A stretch of DNA of 64,000 nt from the NCBI GenBank assembly GCA_035762345.1, contig DASTPE010000082.1, forward strand, positions 1 to 64,000. Reading direction: 5' to 3'. Within the stretch, counting starts at the first letter, position 1. Every line of letters begins with the position of its first letter. The translations under genes were made by a program, and so were the position numbers. The stretch comes from SCGC-AG-212-J23 sp035762345 (GTDB lineage: Bacteria; Pseudomonadota; Gammaproteobacteria; Burkholderiales; SG8-39). Of the stretch, positions 43,624 to 55,257 are shown in pieces. Below the pieces are notes generated by a model. It did not search any database. It was not told the origin of the DNA and saw nothing but the letters and a program-made list of their open reading frames with translations.

Positions 43624-45686
43624 AATGGCTCGTCATAATCGGGGGGGCGGTGGCAGCGGTGGGGCTCTTCCTGCTCGCGACGGCGAGCGCGGACACCACG
43701 CTGTTCGCGCGCCACTATCCGCTGCTGCTCGGGCTGAATGCTGCGCTCGCCGCCTTGCTCGCCGCACTGGTGGCGACGCAGCTTGTGCTGCTTGCACGGG
43801 GACTGCGCGCTCGAGTATTTGGCGCACGTCTTACGCTACGCCTGCTCGCACGCTTCGCTGCGCTCGCCGTCGTGCCGGGGCTGATCGTCTACGCGGTGTC
43901 GGTGCAATTCCTGACACGGTCCATCGAGTCGTGGTTCGACGTCAAGGTCGATGCGGCGCTGGAGGGAGGCATCAACCTCGGGCAGCACGTGATCGAGCAG
44001 ATGACGCTCGACCTGCAGGGCAAGGCGAATGCAATGGCAGTCGAGCTTGCGGAGCGCTCTCCGGCGCAACTCGTCGCTCAGCTGGAGCGCCTGCGCGGGC
44101 AACTCGGCGTCGAGGAAGTCGTCGTGGTCACCGGCACCGGCAGGCTGCTCGCAGCCGCTGCGCAGGATGTAGCGAAGCTCGTGCCCGAGCTTCCCACGAC
44201 GCATGCGTTGCGCCAAGCACGGCTTACCCGGGCCTACAGCGCAGTGGACGCAATCGTCGGCCGGCCGCTAGCCCTGCGCGTCGTCGTACCGCTCGACCTG
44301 CCCGGCGAGGCGCGCTTCCTGCAGCTCCGGCAAAGCGTGCCGGCATCGTTCGCGCGCAGCGCCGAGGCGGTCGAGGCTGCCTACCGCGACTACCGGGAGC
44401 TCGCAATCTCGCGTGAGGGACTGAAGCGCATTTACATCGTTACGCTGACCTTCGCGCTGCTAATGGCGCTGTTCGTCGCGGTCGCGGCAGCGGCGACCCA
44501 GTCCGGCCTGCTTGCCCAGCCCCTCGCCAACCTCGCGCAGGCGACCCAGGCGGTGGCGCGCGGCGATTTCTCGCGCCGCGCGCCGATCACCAGCCGCGAC
44601 GAACTCGGCGTTCTCACCGAGTCGTTCAACTCGATGACGCGACAGCTCGAGGAGGCGCGCCGCGGCGTAGAGTTGAACCGGCTTGCGCTCGAGGCGGCGA
44701 AGGCGCGGCTCGAAAACATCCTCGCGAACATGTCGGCCGGAGTGCTCGTGTTCGACCACGAACTCGCGTTGTCGCTGTCAAACCACGGCGCTTCGGCGAT
44801 TCTGGGGACGGAGATCCAATCGTTTGCCGCGCATATGCGCAGCCACTTCGTGGAGCAGGAAGAATCCGACTGGCAGCTCGAGCTCCAGCTCAAGGGGACC
44901 GGCAAGACGCTGCACGCGCGTGGCGCGCGGTTGCCGCGAGCGACCGGCGGTGGCGCCGTGGTCGTGTTCGACGACATTACGCGACTGATCCAGGCGCAGC
45001 GCGCCACCGCGTGGGCCGAGGTGGCGCGCCGCCTCGCGCACGAGATCAAGAACCCGCTTACGCCGATCCAGCTGTCGGCGGAGCGCCTCGAAATGAAGCT
45101 CGCAGACCGGCTGCCCCGGGAAGATGCGGAGACCCTGCGACGCTCGATCGAAACTATCGTAAACCAGGTGGCAGCGCTGAAGGCCATGGTTGATGATTTC
45201 CGCGATTACGCGCGCCTGCCGGCGCCTGAGCTCAAGCCGCTTGACCTGAATCGCCTGGTGCGACAGGTGCTCGCCCTGTATGAGAATTCCTTCGTGCCGA
45301 TCGCCAAGCACCTTGCCGACCCGTTGCCTCCCGTCTGGGCTGACGGCGCGCAGATTCGGCAGGTGATCCACAACTTGGTGCAGAACGCGCAGGACGCGCT
45401 CGAGAACCGCGCCGCGCGCGGCGCGAGCCCGGCCATCGAGGTTCGCACCGAGGTTGCGGGCGACCGCGTGAGGCTCGCGGTGTCGGACAATGGCGCCGGC
45501 TTCCCCGAGGAGCTGATGGCGCGGATCTTCGAGCCTTACGTTACCACCAAGCCGCGCGGCACCGGCCTCGGTCTCGCTATGGTGAAGAAGATCGTCGACG
45601 AGCACCACGGCGCTGTGACCATCGAGAACCGTCCGGCGAGCGGCGCATCTGTGAGTGTGCTGTTGCCGCTCGCGAAGGCGGCGTAG
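43620..45686 (+). CDS. Sensor histidine kinase, NtrY-like
   Basis: A 688-residue membrane kinase. About three N-terminal hydrophobic helices (first at about 3-22, then 34-58 and 78-100), a periplasmic stretch, a further helix near 280-300, HAMP, a PAS-like region, then the H-box RLAHEIKNPLTPIQLSAERL with His near residue 474. N-box LVQNAQDALEN and G-boxes DNGAGFP and GTGLGLAMVKKI are intact. ATG 43620 overlaps the upstream stop (ATGA). Architecture matches NtrY; partner is the next gene. Confidence 0.92.
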   Translation: MKWLVIIGGAVAAVGLFLLATASADTTLFARHYPLLLGLNAALAALLAALVATQLVLLARGLRARVFGARLTLRLLARFAALAVVPGLIVYAVSVQFLTRSIESWFDVKVDAALEGGINLGQHVIEQMTLDLQGKANAMAVELAERSPAQLVAQLERLRGQLGVEEVVVVTGTGRLLAAAAQDVAKLVPELPTTHALRQARLTRAYSAVDAIVGRPLALRVVVPLDLPGEARFLQLRQSVPASFARSAEAVEAAYRDYRELAISREGLKRIYIVTLTFALLMALFVAVAAAATQSGLLAQPLANLAQATQAVARGDFSRRAPITSRDELGVLTESFNSMTRQLEEARRGVELNRLALEAAKARLENILANMSAGVLVFDHELALSLSNHGASAILGTEIQSFAAHMRSHFVEQEESDWQLELQLKGTGKTLHARGARLPRATGGGAVVVFDDITRLIQAQRATAWAEVARRLAHEIKNPLTPIQLSAERLEMKLADRLPREDAETLRRSIETIVNQVAALKAMVDDFRDYARLPAPELKPLDLNRLVRQVLALYENSFVPIAKHLADPLPPVWADGAQIRQVIHNLVQNAQDALENRAARGASPAIEVRTEVAGDRVRLAVSDNGAGFPEELMARIFEPYVTTKPRGTGLGLAMVKKIVDEHHGAVTIENRPASGASVSVLLPLAKAA

Positions 45687-45689
45687 GCA

Positions 45690-46937
45690 ATGGCGCAAAT
45701 CCTGGTCGTTGACGACGAGATTGGCATCAGGGAGCTCCTGTCCGAAATCCTGGCCGACGAGGGCCACCAGGTGGTGCTCGCGGAGAGCGCGAGCGATGCG
45801 CGCCGGCTGCGCGAGCGCGCCCGCCCCGACCTCGTGCTACTGGACATCTGGATGCCGGACGCCGACGGCATCACGCTGCTCAAGGAGTGGGCCGCGAGTG
45901 GCCAGCTCACGATGCCGGTGGTAATGATGTCCGGTCATGCCACAATCGAGACTGCCGTCGAGGCGACGCGTATCGGTGCGCTCGACTTTCTCGAGAAGCC
46001 GATCGCGCTGCAGCGTCTGCTTGCCACGGTAAAGCGTGCGCTGCGCAATCCTGAGAGCGCGGCGACACCGGAGTTCTCCATCGCTGCGCTCGGACGCTCG
46101 CCCGCGCTCGCCGAAGCGAAAAAGCGGCTGGCGCAACTTGCCGGCTCGGGCGCGCCGCTGCTTTTGCGCGGCGAGCGCGGCATGCGTGCGGAGCTCTTCG
46201 CGCGCATGCTCGTCGCCCCGGGAGCTCCGTTCCTCGCCGGTGGAGAGCTGTTGTCGCAGCCGCCCTCGGAGCTGCTCGCAAAGGCGGCTGGCGGCGTGGT
46301 TTTCATCCCGGACCTCAGTCGCCTTGCGCATGCTGAGCAGCGCAATCTCGAATTCCTGCTGCCGCGGGCTGAGAAGCACCGGGTGCGGGTGGTGTCGTTC
46401 TCGCCTTTCGACGTACGTACCCTGGCGGAGAAGTGTGATTTTGATCCGGAACTCGGTGCGCGGCTCGGCGAGCTGACTCTCAAGTTGCCCTCGGTGCGCG
46501 ACTTTGGCGAGGACATCCCCGATCTTGCTTCCCGCATGCTGGCGCAGCTGGTCGAGGCACGCGTCTGTCCGTCCCGCCGTTTCGCGATCGCGGCGTTGAA
46601 CGCGCTGCGCCACCACGGCTGGCCCGGAAACCTCGCCGAGCTCGAAAGCGCGGTAAAGGACCTCGCGCTGAGCTCGCTTGAGGAGGAAGTTCAGCTCGAG
46701 GACGTTACGCGCGTGCTCAGCGCACGCGCTGCGCCGGGCACGCTGCCCGAGGTAGCGTTCGACCGTCCCTACCGCGAGGCGCGCGAAGCATTCGAGCGGG
46801 TGTATTTCGAGCACCTGCTCGCGCGCGAAAACGGCAGCATGTCGCGCGTCGCGGACCGCTCGGGGCTCGAGCGTACCCATCTGTACCGCAAGCTCAAGGC
46901 GCTCGGTCTGCCGGTCGGCCGGCGCGAAGAGAACTAG
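45690..46937 (+). CDS. NtrX-like response regulator with degenerate AAA+ domain
   Basis: A 415-residue regulator. The receiver domain is intact (phospho-acceptor D52 in LVLLDIWMPDADG, Lys in FLEKPI). The central region aligns with sigma-54 activator ATPases but the Walker A equivalent reads GERGMRAE instead of GESGTGKE and no GAFTGA loop is visible. The C-terminal Fis-type helix-turn-helix (MSRVADRSGLERTHLYRKLKALGL) is intact. It can probably bind DNA but not remodel sigma-54 holoenzyme. It follows the kinase by 3 nt. Confidence 0.9.
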   Translation: MAQILVVDDEIGIRELLSEILADEGHQVVLAESASDARRLRERARPDLVLLDIWMPDADGITLLKEWAASGQLTMPVVMMSGHATIETAVEATRIGALDFLEKPIALQRLLATVKRALRNPESAATPEFSIAALGRSPALAEAKKRLAQLAGSGAPLLLRGERGMRAELFARMLVAPGAPFLAGGELLSQPPSELLAKAAGGVVFIPDLSRLAHAEQRNLEFLLPRAEKHRVRVVSFSPFDVRTLAEKCDFDPELGARLGELTLKLPSVRDFGEDIPDLASRMLAQLVEARVCPSRRFAIAALNALRHHGWPGNLAELESAVKDLALSSLEEEVQLEDVTRVLSARAAPGTLPEVAFDRPYREAREAFERVYFEHLLARENGSMSRVADRSGLERTHLYRKLKALGLPVGRREEN

Positions 46938-46946
46938 CGAGATAGG

Positions 46947-47045
46947 CTAGGATTTCTTGGGCTTGGGCGCGCGATGCGGCCGCTTCTTGCCGTAGCTGCC
47001 GCGATAGATCTTGCCGCGCCGCGTGCGCTTGTCACCTTTTCCCAT
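46947..47045 (-). CDS. 30S ribosomal protein Thx
   Basis: A 32-residue, strongly basic protein starting MGKGDKRTRRGKIYRGSYGKK and ending KPKKS, matching the Thx small-subunit peptide that fills a cavity in the 30S head. ATG 47045, TAG 46947-46949. It stands alone between the NtrX-like gene and metH. Confidence 0.88.
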   Translation of the reverse strand: MGKGDKRTRRGKIYRGSYGKKRPHRAPKPKKS

Positions 47046-47053
47046 GCGGCCGA

Positions 47054-50743
<3,690 letters not shown>

Positions 50744-50753
50744 GACTGAAAGC

Positions 50754-50786
50754 GAAAAAGCCCGCTCGGCTTGCAGAGAACGGGCT
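50754..50786 (-). terminator. Intrinsic terminator in the metH leader
   Basis: On the minus strand stem AGCCCG (50781-50786) pairs with CGGGCT (50759-50764) and is followed by TTTTTC. It sits 10 nt before the metH ATG and directly downstream of the SAM-II-like aptamer, so it is the likely expression platform. Confidence 0.75.
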
Positions 50787-50790
50787 TCGG

Positions 50791-50849
50791 GCGCGCCTCT
50801 TTAGCGGTATTTGTAACGCGCCCGCAAGCTGAGCATCAAATCGGCGCGG
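50791..50849 (-). ncRNA. SAM-II-type riboswitch upstream of metH
   Basis: The minus strand reads CGCGCCGATTTG, then GCTTGC, then GCGCGTTACAAATACCGCTAAAGAGG, closing with GGCGCG. The conserved SAM-II blocks GATTTG, (G)CTTGC, CGTTA-AAA and CCGCTAAA-GG are all present in order. The closing stem P1 pairs 50843-50848 with 50792-50797. The aptamer starts within a few bases of the predicted transcription start and is followed by an intrinsic terminator. SAM-II switches control methionine genes, mainly in Alphaproteobacteria; binding of SAM would shut off metH. Confidence 0.85.
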
Positions 50850-50857
50850 CGCGTCGG

Positions 50858-50886
50858 ATTCTGCCCATCAAGTCCTGATGTGTCAA
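50858..50886 (-). promoter_or_regulatory. metH promoter with inverted repeat in the spacer
   Basis: On the minus strand, perfect -35 TTGACA (50881-50886), a 17-nt spacer and -10 CAGAAT (50858-50863, 4/6). The spacer contains CATCA-N5-TGATG (50866-50880), a possible operator. Transcription would begin near 50851, right at the start of the riboswitch. Confidence 0.65.
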
Positions 50887-50891
50887 CGGCT

Positions 50892-50897
50892 TATAAT
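50892..50897 (+). promoter_or_regulatory. -10 box of the thioesterase gene
   Basis: Perfect TATAAT on the plus strand, ending 6 nt before GTG 50904. Transcription would start at or near the initiation codon, which suggests a leaderless message. The -35 is not well matched. It lies back to back with the metH promoter. Confidence 0.5.
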
Positions 50898-50903
50898 CGA
50901 CCG

Positions 50904-51335
50904 GTGAACGAGTTCCACTCGATTGTGGGATATTTCCCCTGCGAGGTGCACTGGGGTGACTGCGACCCCGCCGGGATCATCTTTTACCCGACCTATTTCC
51001 GCTGGATGGACGCCGCCACCTGGGCCTTCATGGGCTCGGTCGGCTATGGGCCGAAGCGCATGCGCGAACAGCATCTCGCGATGCCGCTGGTCGCGGCGGA
51101 CTGCCAGTTCGTCGCGCCGGCGCAGCACGGAGACCGTTGCGAAGTGCGCTCGCGAATCGCGCGCTTTGGCGGCGCTTCCTTCGTGGTCGCGCACGACATC
51201 CTGCGCGACGATGGCACGACGCTCGCGCAGGGCAGCGAGAAGCGCGTCTGGGGACGTTATGCCGGCGGACCTGGCACGTCCCTGAAAGGCGAGCACATCC
51301 CCGACGAGGTCAGGGCGCTGTTTCGCGCCAGGTAG
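50904..51335 (+). CDS. Acyl-CoA thioesterase, 4-hydroxybenzoyl-CoA thioesterase type
   Basis: Hot-dog-fold thioesterase, 143 aa. The active-site block GDCDPAGIIFYPTYFRWMDAA closely follows the catalytic region of Pseudomonas 4-hydroxybenzoyl-CoA thioesterase, with the catalytic Asp in DPAG. GTG 50904 is chosen; GTG 50880 in frame would place the -10 box inside the gene. It converges with pcaB (26-nt overlap of 3' ends). Releasing 4-hydroxybenzoate would feed the protocatechuate branch, an inference from context. Confidence 0.85.
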   Translation: MNEFHSIVGYFPCEVHWGDCDPAGIIFYPTYFRWMDAATWAFMGSVGYGPKRMREQHLAMPLVAADCQFVAPAQHGDRCEVRSRIARFGGASFVVAHDILRDDGTTLAQGSEKRVWGRYAGGPGTSLKGEHIPDEVRALFRAR

Positions 51336-52638
51336 CGAGCACGCGGTCGATCATCGGTTTCGCAGAGCCGAAGGCGCGCTTCGCGTCAAACAGCGTTTCA
51401 ACCTCGTCCGCCGGAATAATCCTGGTAACGTCGTCTTCGGCGAGCAGGACTTCACGCAAGTGCTTCTTCTCCGCCACGGCGCGGGCGCAGAGTTTTTCGG
51501 TGAGCGTGTGCGCAGCGGACTTGCCAAGCGCCTGCGCGAGTCGGACAGACACCGCTTCGGAGAACGCCAGTCCCTGGGTCCGCTCCAGGTTTGCCGCCAT
51601 GGTATCGGTGCGTACCTCCAGGCCTTCAAGCGCTTGCGCCATGGCGGCAACGCCGCTCGCCGTAGCGCACACGAGGCTTCTTAGCGTCAGCCATTGCGCC
51701 TGCCACTGTCCCAGGCCGCGCTCGTGCTCGGGCACAAGATTCGCCATCAGGCTGGCCGCAAGCGCCGGAGCGCGCTGAGAAGCTTCCAACGCGAGCAGGC
51801 AGGCCGCGGGGTTGCGCTTGTGCGGCAAGGCGGATGAGCCGCCGCGACCCACACTTGCCGGCTCGAACGCCTCGCCAACTTCGGGCTGCATCAACAGCGA
51901 AACGTCGCGCGCTATTTTTCCGGCGGCGCCGGCAAGGATAGCGGCTTCGGCGCCGAAGCGGGCGAAGCGATCGCGGGCGCTGTGCCAGGGGATGAGAGAT
52001 TTTCTAAGTCCGAGTTGCTCGGCAAGGCGCGTGCTGACTGACTCGCCATCGCTTCCAAAGGCTGCCAGCGTCCCGGCGGGACCGCCGAACTGCAGGACGC
52101 TCGCATCATCGGCCGCGGCGCGAAACTGCCTATACGAGCTCGCCACCAGCGTGAGCCACACTGCAGCCTTCCAGCCGAACGGGACTGGCGTCGCGGGCTG
52201 CAGCAGCGTGCGCGCCACGGTTGGCGTATCCCGGTAGCGATCGGCAAGCCGCGCTGCGGCATCGCCGAGCCGGCGCGCCCATACCAGCACCCGTTGCGCC
52301 GCTTCCTTCAGGCAGAGCACCACCGCAGTATCGATCGCGTCCTGGCTGGTCGCGCCGAAGTGGACATAGCGCGCGGCTTCACCAGGGACCTGTGCGGTGA
52401 GCTCCTTCACGAACGGAATTGCGAGCGTGCCCGCGTGCCTCGCCTCATTCGCGAGCCTTACGATATCGAAAGAGGCGATCTCACAGACGCGCGCAATCGT
52501 TTCAGCGTGCGCGAGCGGAACAAGACCTGTGCTGGCGCGGGCGAGCGCCGCTTCAAAGCGCGCCATGGCCGCGAGCAGCTTCTCGTCTGAGAGCGCTTCG
52601 GCGGTATGCGCGTCCGAAAAGACGAGCTCGAGGCTCAG
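51310..52638 (-). CDS. pcaB: 3-carboxy-cis,cis-muconate cycloisomerase, apparent CTG start
   Basis: Fumarase/aspartase superfamily enzyme of the protocatechuate branch, 442 aa from CTG 52638. The signature GSSALPHKRNP is present, as is HFGATSQDAIDTA. The frame upstream of the first ATG (52566) encodes family-like SLELVFSDAHTAEALSDEKLL, so the ATG start truncates it by 24 residues. No ATG, GTG or TTG exists between the upstream stop (52660-52662) and 52566. CTG 52638 overlaps the pcaG TGA as CTGA, matching the ATGA-type coupling of its neighbours. Confidence 0.88.
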   Translation of the reverse strand: MSLELVFSDAHTAEALSDEKLLAAMARFEAALARASTGLVPLAHAETIARVCEIASFDIVRLANEARHAGTLAIPFVKELTAQVPGEAARYVHFGATSQDAIDTAVVLCLKEAAQRVLVWARRLGDAAARLADRYRDTPTVARTLLQPATPVPFGWKAAVWLTLVASSYRQFRAAADDASVLQFGGPAGTLAAFGSDGESVSTRLAEQLGLRKSLIPWHSARDRFARFGAEAAILAGAAGKIARDVSLLMQPEVGEAFEPASVGRGGSSALPHKRNPAACLLALEASQRAPALAASLMANLVPEHERGLGQWQAQWLTLRSLVCATASGVAAMAQALEGLEVRTDTMAANLERTQGLAFSEAVSVRLAQALGKSAAHTLTEKLCARAVAEKKHLREVLLAEDDVTRIIPADEVETLFDAKRAFGSAKPMIDRVLATWRETAP

Positions 52639-53198
52639 AAATCGAAGAACACCGTCTCGTTATTGCCCTGCAACACCACATCCCACTCGAACTCGCTGTC
52701 CGCGCGCCTCTTCGCGATCAGCGTATCGCGGCGCTCAGCCGGGATCAGGTTGAGCACCGGATCGTCCGCGTTGGCCGGATCGTCGGGGAAGTAGATGCGG
52801 GTTTGGAGCTGCTTGAGCAGCCCACGCATGAATATGGTGACGGTAATGTGCGGCGCCTGCAGCTTGCCGGCGGGGCCTGGCACGCGGCCGGGCTTGATCG
52901 TGCGGAAGCGAAAAGCGCCCGCATCGTCGGTGAGCGCACGGCCGTAGCCGCGAAAGCTCTGCTCTAGCGGCTTCGATTGCGCGTCCTCGGGGCTTGCGTA
53001 CTTGCCACGGCTGTTGGCTTGCCAGATCTCGACCGCCGCATCATTGACCGGCTTGCCGTCGCCGTCGAGCACACGCCCCTCGATGCGCACGCGCTCGCCG
53101 GCGACGCCTTGCGGCGCCAGGTCTTCGATCACCATCCACTCCAGCCCGATCCGCAGATACGGGCCGATCGTCTGTGACGTCGTGCCGCGCAGGCTCAT
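52635..53198 (-). CDS. pcaG: Protocatechuate 3,4-dioxygenase alpha subunit
   Basis: Structural partner of PcaH in the intradiol dioxygenase, 187 aa. It starts MSLRGTTSQTIGPYLRIGLEWM and has VEIWQANSRGKYA and HITVTIFMRGLLKQLQTRIYFPDD, typical of the alpha chain. ATG 53198 overlaps the pcaH stop (ATGA). Confidence 0.94.
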   Translation of the reverse strand: MSLRGTTSQTIGPYLRIGLEWMVIEDLAPQGVAGERVRIEGRVLDGDGKPVNDAAVEIWQANSRGKYASPEDAQSKPLEQSFRGYGRALTDDAGAFRFRTIKPGRVPGPAGKLQAPHITVTIFMRGLLKQLQTRIYFPDDPANADDPVLNLIPAERRDTLIAKRRADSEFEWDVVLQGNNETVFFDF

Positions 53199-53905
53199 CG
53201 GCGGTTCTCCATCGGCGTCGCCTCGCGCCCGCGCAGCACGATGTCGAAGCGGTAGCCGAGCGCGAACTCGGGCTGCGTGGTCTCCCAGTCGAACGTGGAA
53301 ATCAGACGGCTGCGCGCCTTCTGATCCGGCACGCAGGTGAACATCGGGTCGTACTCGAGCAGCGGGTCGCCTGGGAAGTACATCTGCGTAATAAGCCGCT
53401 GCACGATCGCCGGGCCGAAGAGCGAGAAATGGATGTGCGCCGGCCGCCAGGCGTTGTAATGATTGCGCCATGGGTACTCGCCCGGACGAATCGTCAGGAA
53501 GCGGTAGCGCCCTTCGGTATCGGTCAGCACGCGGCCGGCGCCGGTGAAGTTCGGGTCGAGCGGCGCATCATGCTGGTCGACACGGTGGTTGTAGCGCCCG
53601 GCGGCATTCGCCTGCCAGATCTCGATCAGGATGCCGGGAAGCGGCCTTGAGTTCTCATCGAGCACGCGGCCGCTTACGACGATGCGCTCGCCAAGCGGCT
53701 CGCCCTTATGCTGCTGGGTGAGGTCATTGTCCGCCGGCTTGATATCGCCGTAGCCGAATATCGGCGCGGTGAGCTCCGAAAGCGTATGCGACAAAGCCAC
53801 CAGCGGCTGCGTCGGCGCGCGCTTTACGGTGGATGCGTACGGCGGAAAGAGGTATGGCGGTTGGGTATCCCGGTACGGTCGTCGATAGGGGGCTGGGTCG
53901 GTCAT
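53195..53905 (-). CDS. pcaH: Protocatechuate 3,4-dioxygenase beta subunit
   Basis: Iron(III)-bearing subunit that cleaves protocatechuate to beta-carboxymuconate, 236 aa. It has RRPYRDTQPPYLFPPYASTV, EIWQANAAGRYNH (Tyr ligand), PGEYPWRNHYNAWRPAHIHFSLFG (Tyr and His ligands) and QMYFPGDPL. Three ATGs lie close together; 53905 (MTDPAPYRRPYRD) is preferred, 53920 is possible. It follows the isomerase gene closely. Confidence 0.94.
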   Translation of the reverse strand: MTDPAPYRRPYRDTQPPYLFPPYASTVKRAPTQPLVALSHTLSELTAPIFGYGDIKPADNDLTQQHKGEPLGERIVVSGRVLDENSRPLPGILIEIWQANAAGRYNHRVDQHDAPLDPNFTGAGRVLTDTEGRYRFLTIRPGEYPWRNHYNAWRPAHIHFSLFGPAIVQRLITQMYFPGDPLLEYDPMFTCVPDQKARSRLISTFDWETTQPEFALGYRFDIVLRGREATPMENRR

Positions 53906-53909
53906 CGTG

Positions 53910-54545
53910 TCATTCCGCATCGGGTTGCTGGTCGGGCTGCGCGCAGGCAAATGCCTCGAGCTTCATGCACTCGTCGAACACGCGCATTATCGCCGGGTAG
54001 GGAGCGAGGTCACAGTTGTAGCGCTTCGCGTTGAAGATCTGCGGCACCAGGCAGCAGTCGGCCATCGTTGGCGTGTCGCCGTGGCAGAACCTGCTCTTCT
54101 TGCCGCGAAGCAGGTCGCCCTCCAGCTTGGCGAGGCCGTCGGCGATCCAATGGCGGTACCAGGCATCGATCTGATCCTGGTCATGGCCGAGCTCGCGCTT
54201 GAGGTATTGCAGCGTGCGCAGATTGTTAAGCGGATGGATCTCGCAGGCAACAAGCAGCGCGAGGCTGCGCACGCGCGCGCGGCCCGGCGCGTCGCGCGGA
54301 AGAAGCGCAGGGCTCGGCTGGGTTTCGTCGAGGTACTCGATGATGGCGAGCGATTGCGACAGTTCGAGCCCGTTCGCGAGCAGAGTCGGCAAAAGGCCTT
54401 GGGGGTATTTGTCCGCGTATTCCGGTTTCCGGTGTTCCCCTTTGGCGAGATGAATGAACACCGGCTCGTAGGCGAGCCCTTTCAGATTGAGCGCAATGCG
54501 GACACGAAACGCGGCGGAGCTGCGAAAGTACGTGTACAGCTTCAC
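53910..54545 (-). CDS. Maleylpyruvate/maleylacetoacetate isomerase, glutathione S-transferase zeta type
   Basis: Glutathione-dependent cis-trans isomerase, 211 aa. The N-terminal KLYTYFRSSAAFRVRIALNLKGL carries the zeta-class SSxxxR active-site motif, and PQGLLPTL and LSQSLAIIEYLDET complete the thioredoxin-like domain. GTG 54545 overlaps the upstream stop (GTGA). Next to a fumarylpyruvate hydrolase-like gene it more likely acts as NagL in gentisate breakdown than as MaiA, but both are possible. Confidence 0.88.
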   Translation of the reverse strand: MKLYTYFRSSAAFRVRIALNLKGLAYEPVFIHLAKGEHRKPEYADKYPQGLLPTLLANGLELSQSLAIIEYLDETQPSPALLPRDAPGRARVRSLALLVACEIHPLNNLRTLQYLKRELGHDQDQIDAWYRHWIADGLAKLEGDLLRGKKSRFCHGDTPTMADCCLVPQIFNAKRYNCDLAPYPAIMRVFDECMKLEAFACAQPDQQPDAE

Positions 54546-55234
54546 AACGGCGGCAGGATTTTTACCTTGAGCTCGCCGACCCCGTCGATCCCGGCGTGCA
54601 GCTCGTCGCCGGGCTTGACCGGGCCCACGCCGGCCGGCGTCCCGGAATAGATAAGATCGCCCGGCTCCAGCGTGTAATACTCGGAAAGGTACGCGATCTG
54701 TTCCGGCACCGACCAGATCATGTCGCCGAGATCCGCGCGCTGGCGCTGCTTGCCGTTGACTGTGAGCCAAATGCCGCCGCGCGCCGGGTGGCCGATCTTC
54801 GCCGCCGGCACCAGCGCGCCGCATGGCGCGGCCTGGTCGAAGTCCTTGCCAAAGTCCCAAGGCCTGCCGTGGTCCTTGCCCCACTGCTGCAGATCGCGGC
54901 GCGTCATGTCGAGGCCGACGGCGTAGCCAAACACGTGATCGTTGCCGCGCTTGGCGTCGATACGTCGCCCGCCTTTCGCAAGCGCGACCACGAGCTCGGT
55001 TTCGTAATGGTAGTTGGAGGTCTTCGCGGGATAGCGCACCTCGCCGCCGCCGGGAACGAGGGCGTGCGCGCTCTTGATGAAGAAGAACGGCTGCTCGCGC
55101 CCGTCGCCCCCCATCTCCTTCTGATGCTCGGCGTAGTTGCGACCGACGCAGAAGATTCGCCGGACCGGAAAGCTGTCAGCCGTGCCAGCGACCGGAAGTA
55201 CCGGCGGGGTCCACAGCGGGATGGCGTAACCCAT
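54542..55234 (-). CDS. Fumarylacetoacetate hydrolase family protein, fumarylpyruvate hydrolase-like
   Basis: A 230-residue FAH-fold hydrolase. The N-terminus PVAGTADSFPVRRIFCVGRNYAEHQKEMG resembles NagK-type fumarylpyruvate hydrolases. Metal-binding acids are in YHYETELVVAL, and YSGTPAGVGPVKPGD is the C-terminal family block. It is coupled to the isomerase by GTGA. The expected reaction is fumarylpyruvate to fumarate and pyruvate; no gentisate dioxygenase gene is in the window. Confidence 0.85.
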   Translation of the reverse strand: MGYAIPLWTPPVLPVAGTADSFPVRRIFCVGRNYAEHQKEMGGDGREQPFFFIKSAHALVPGGGEVRYPAKTSNYHYETELVVALAKGGRRIDAKRGNDHVFGYAVGLDMTRRDLQQWGKDHGRPWDFGKDFDQAAPCGALVPAAKIGHPARGGIWLTVNGKQRQRADLGDMIWSVPEQIAYLSEYYTLEPGDLIYSGTPAGVGPVKPGDELHAGIDGVGELKVKILPPL

Positions 55235-55257
55235 GACGTTCCTCGAAAGGCGAAATT

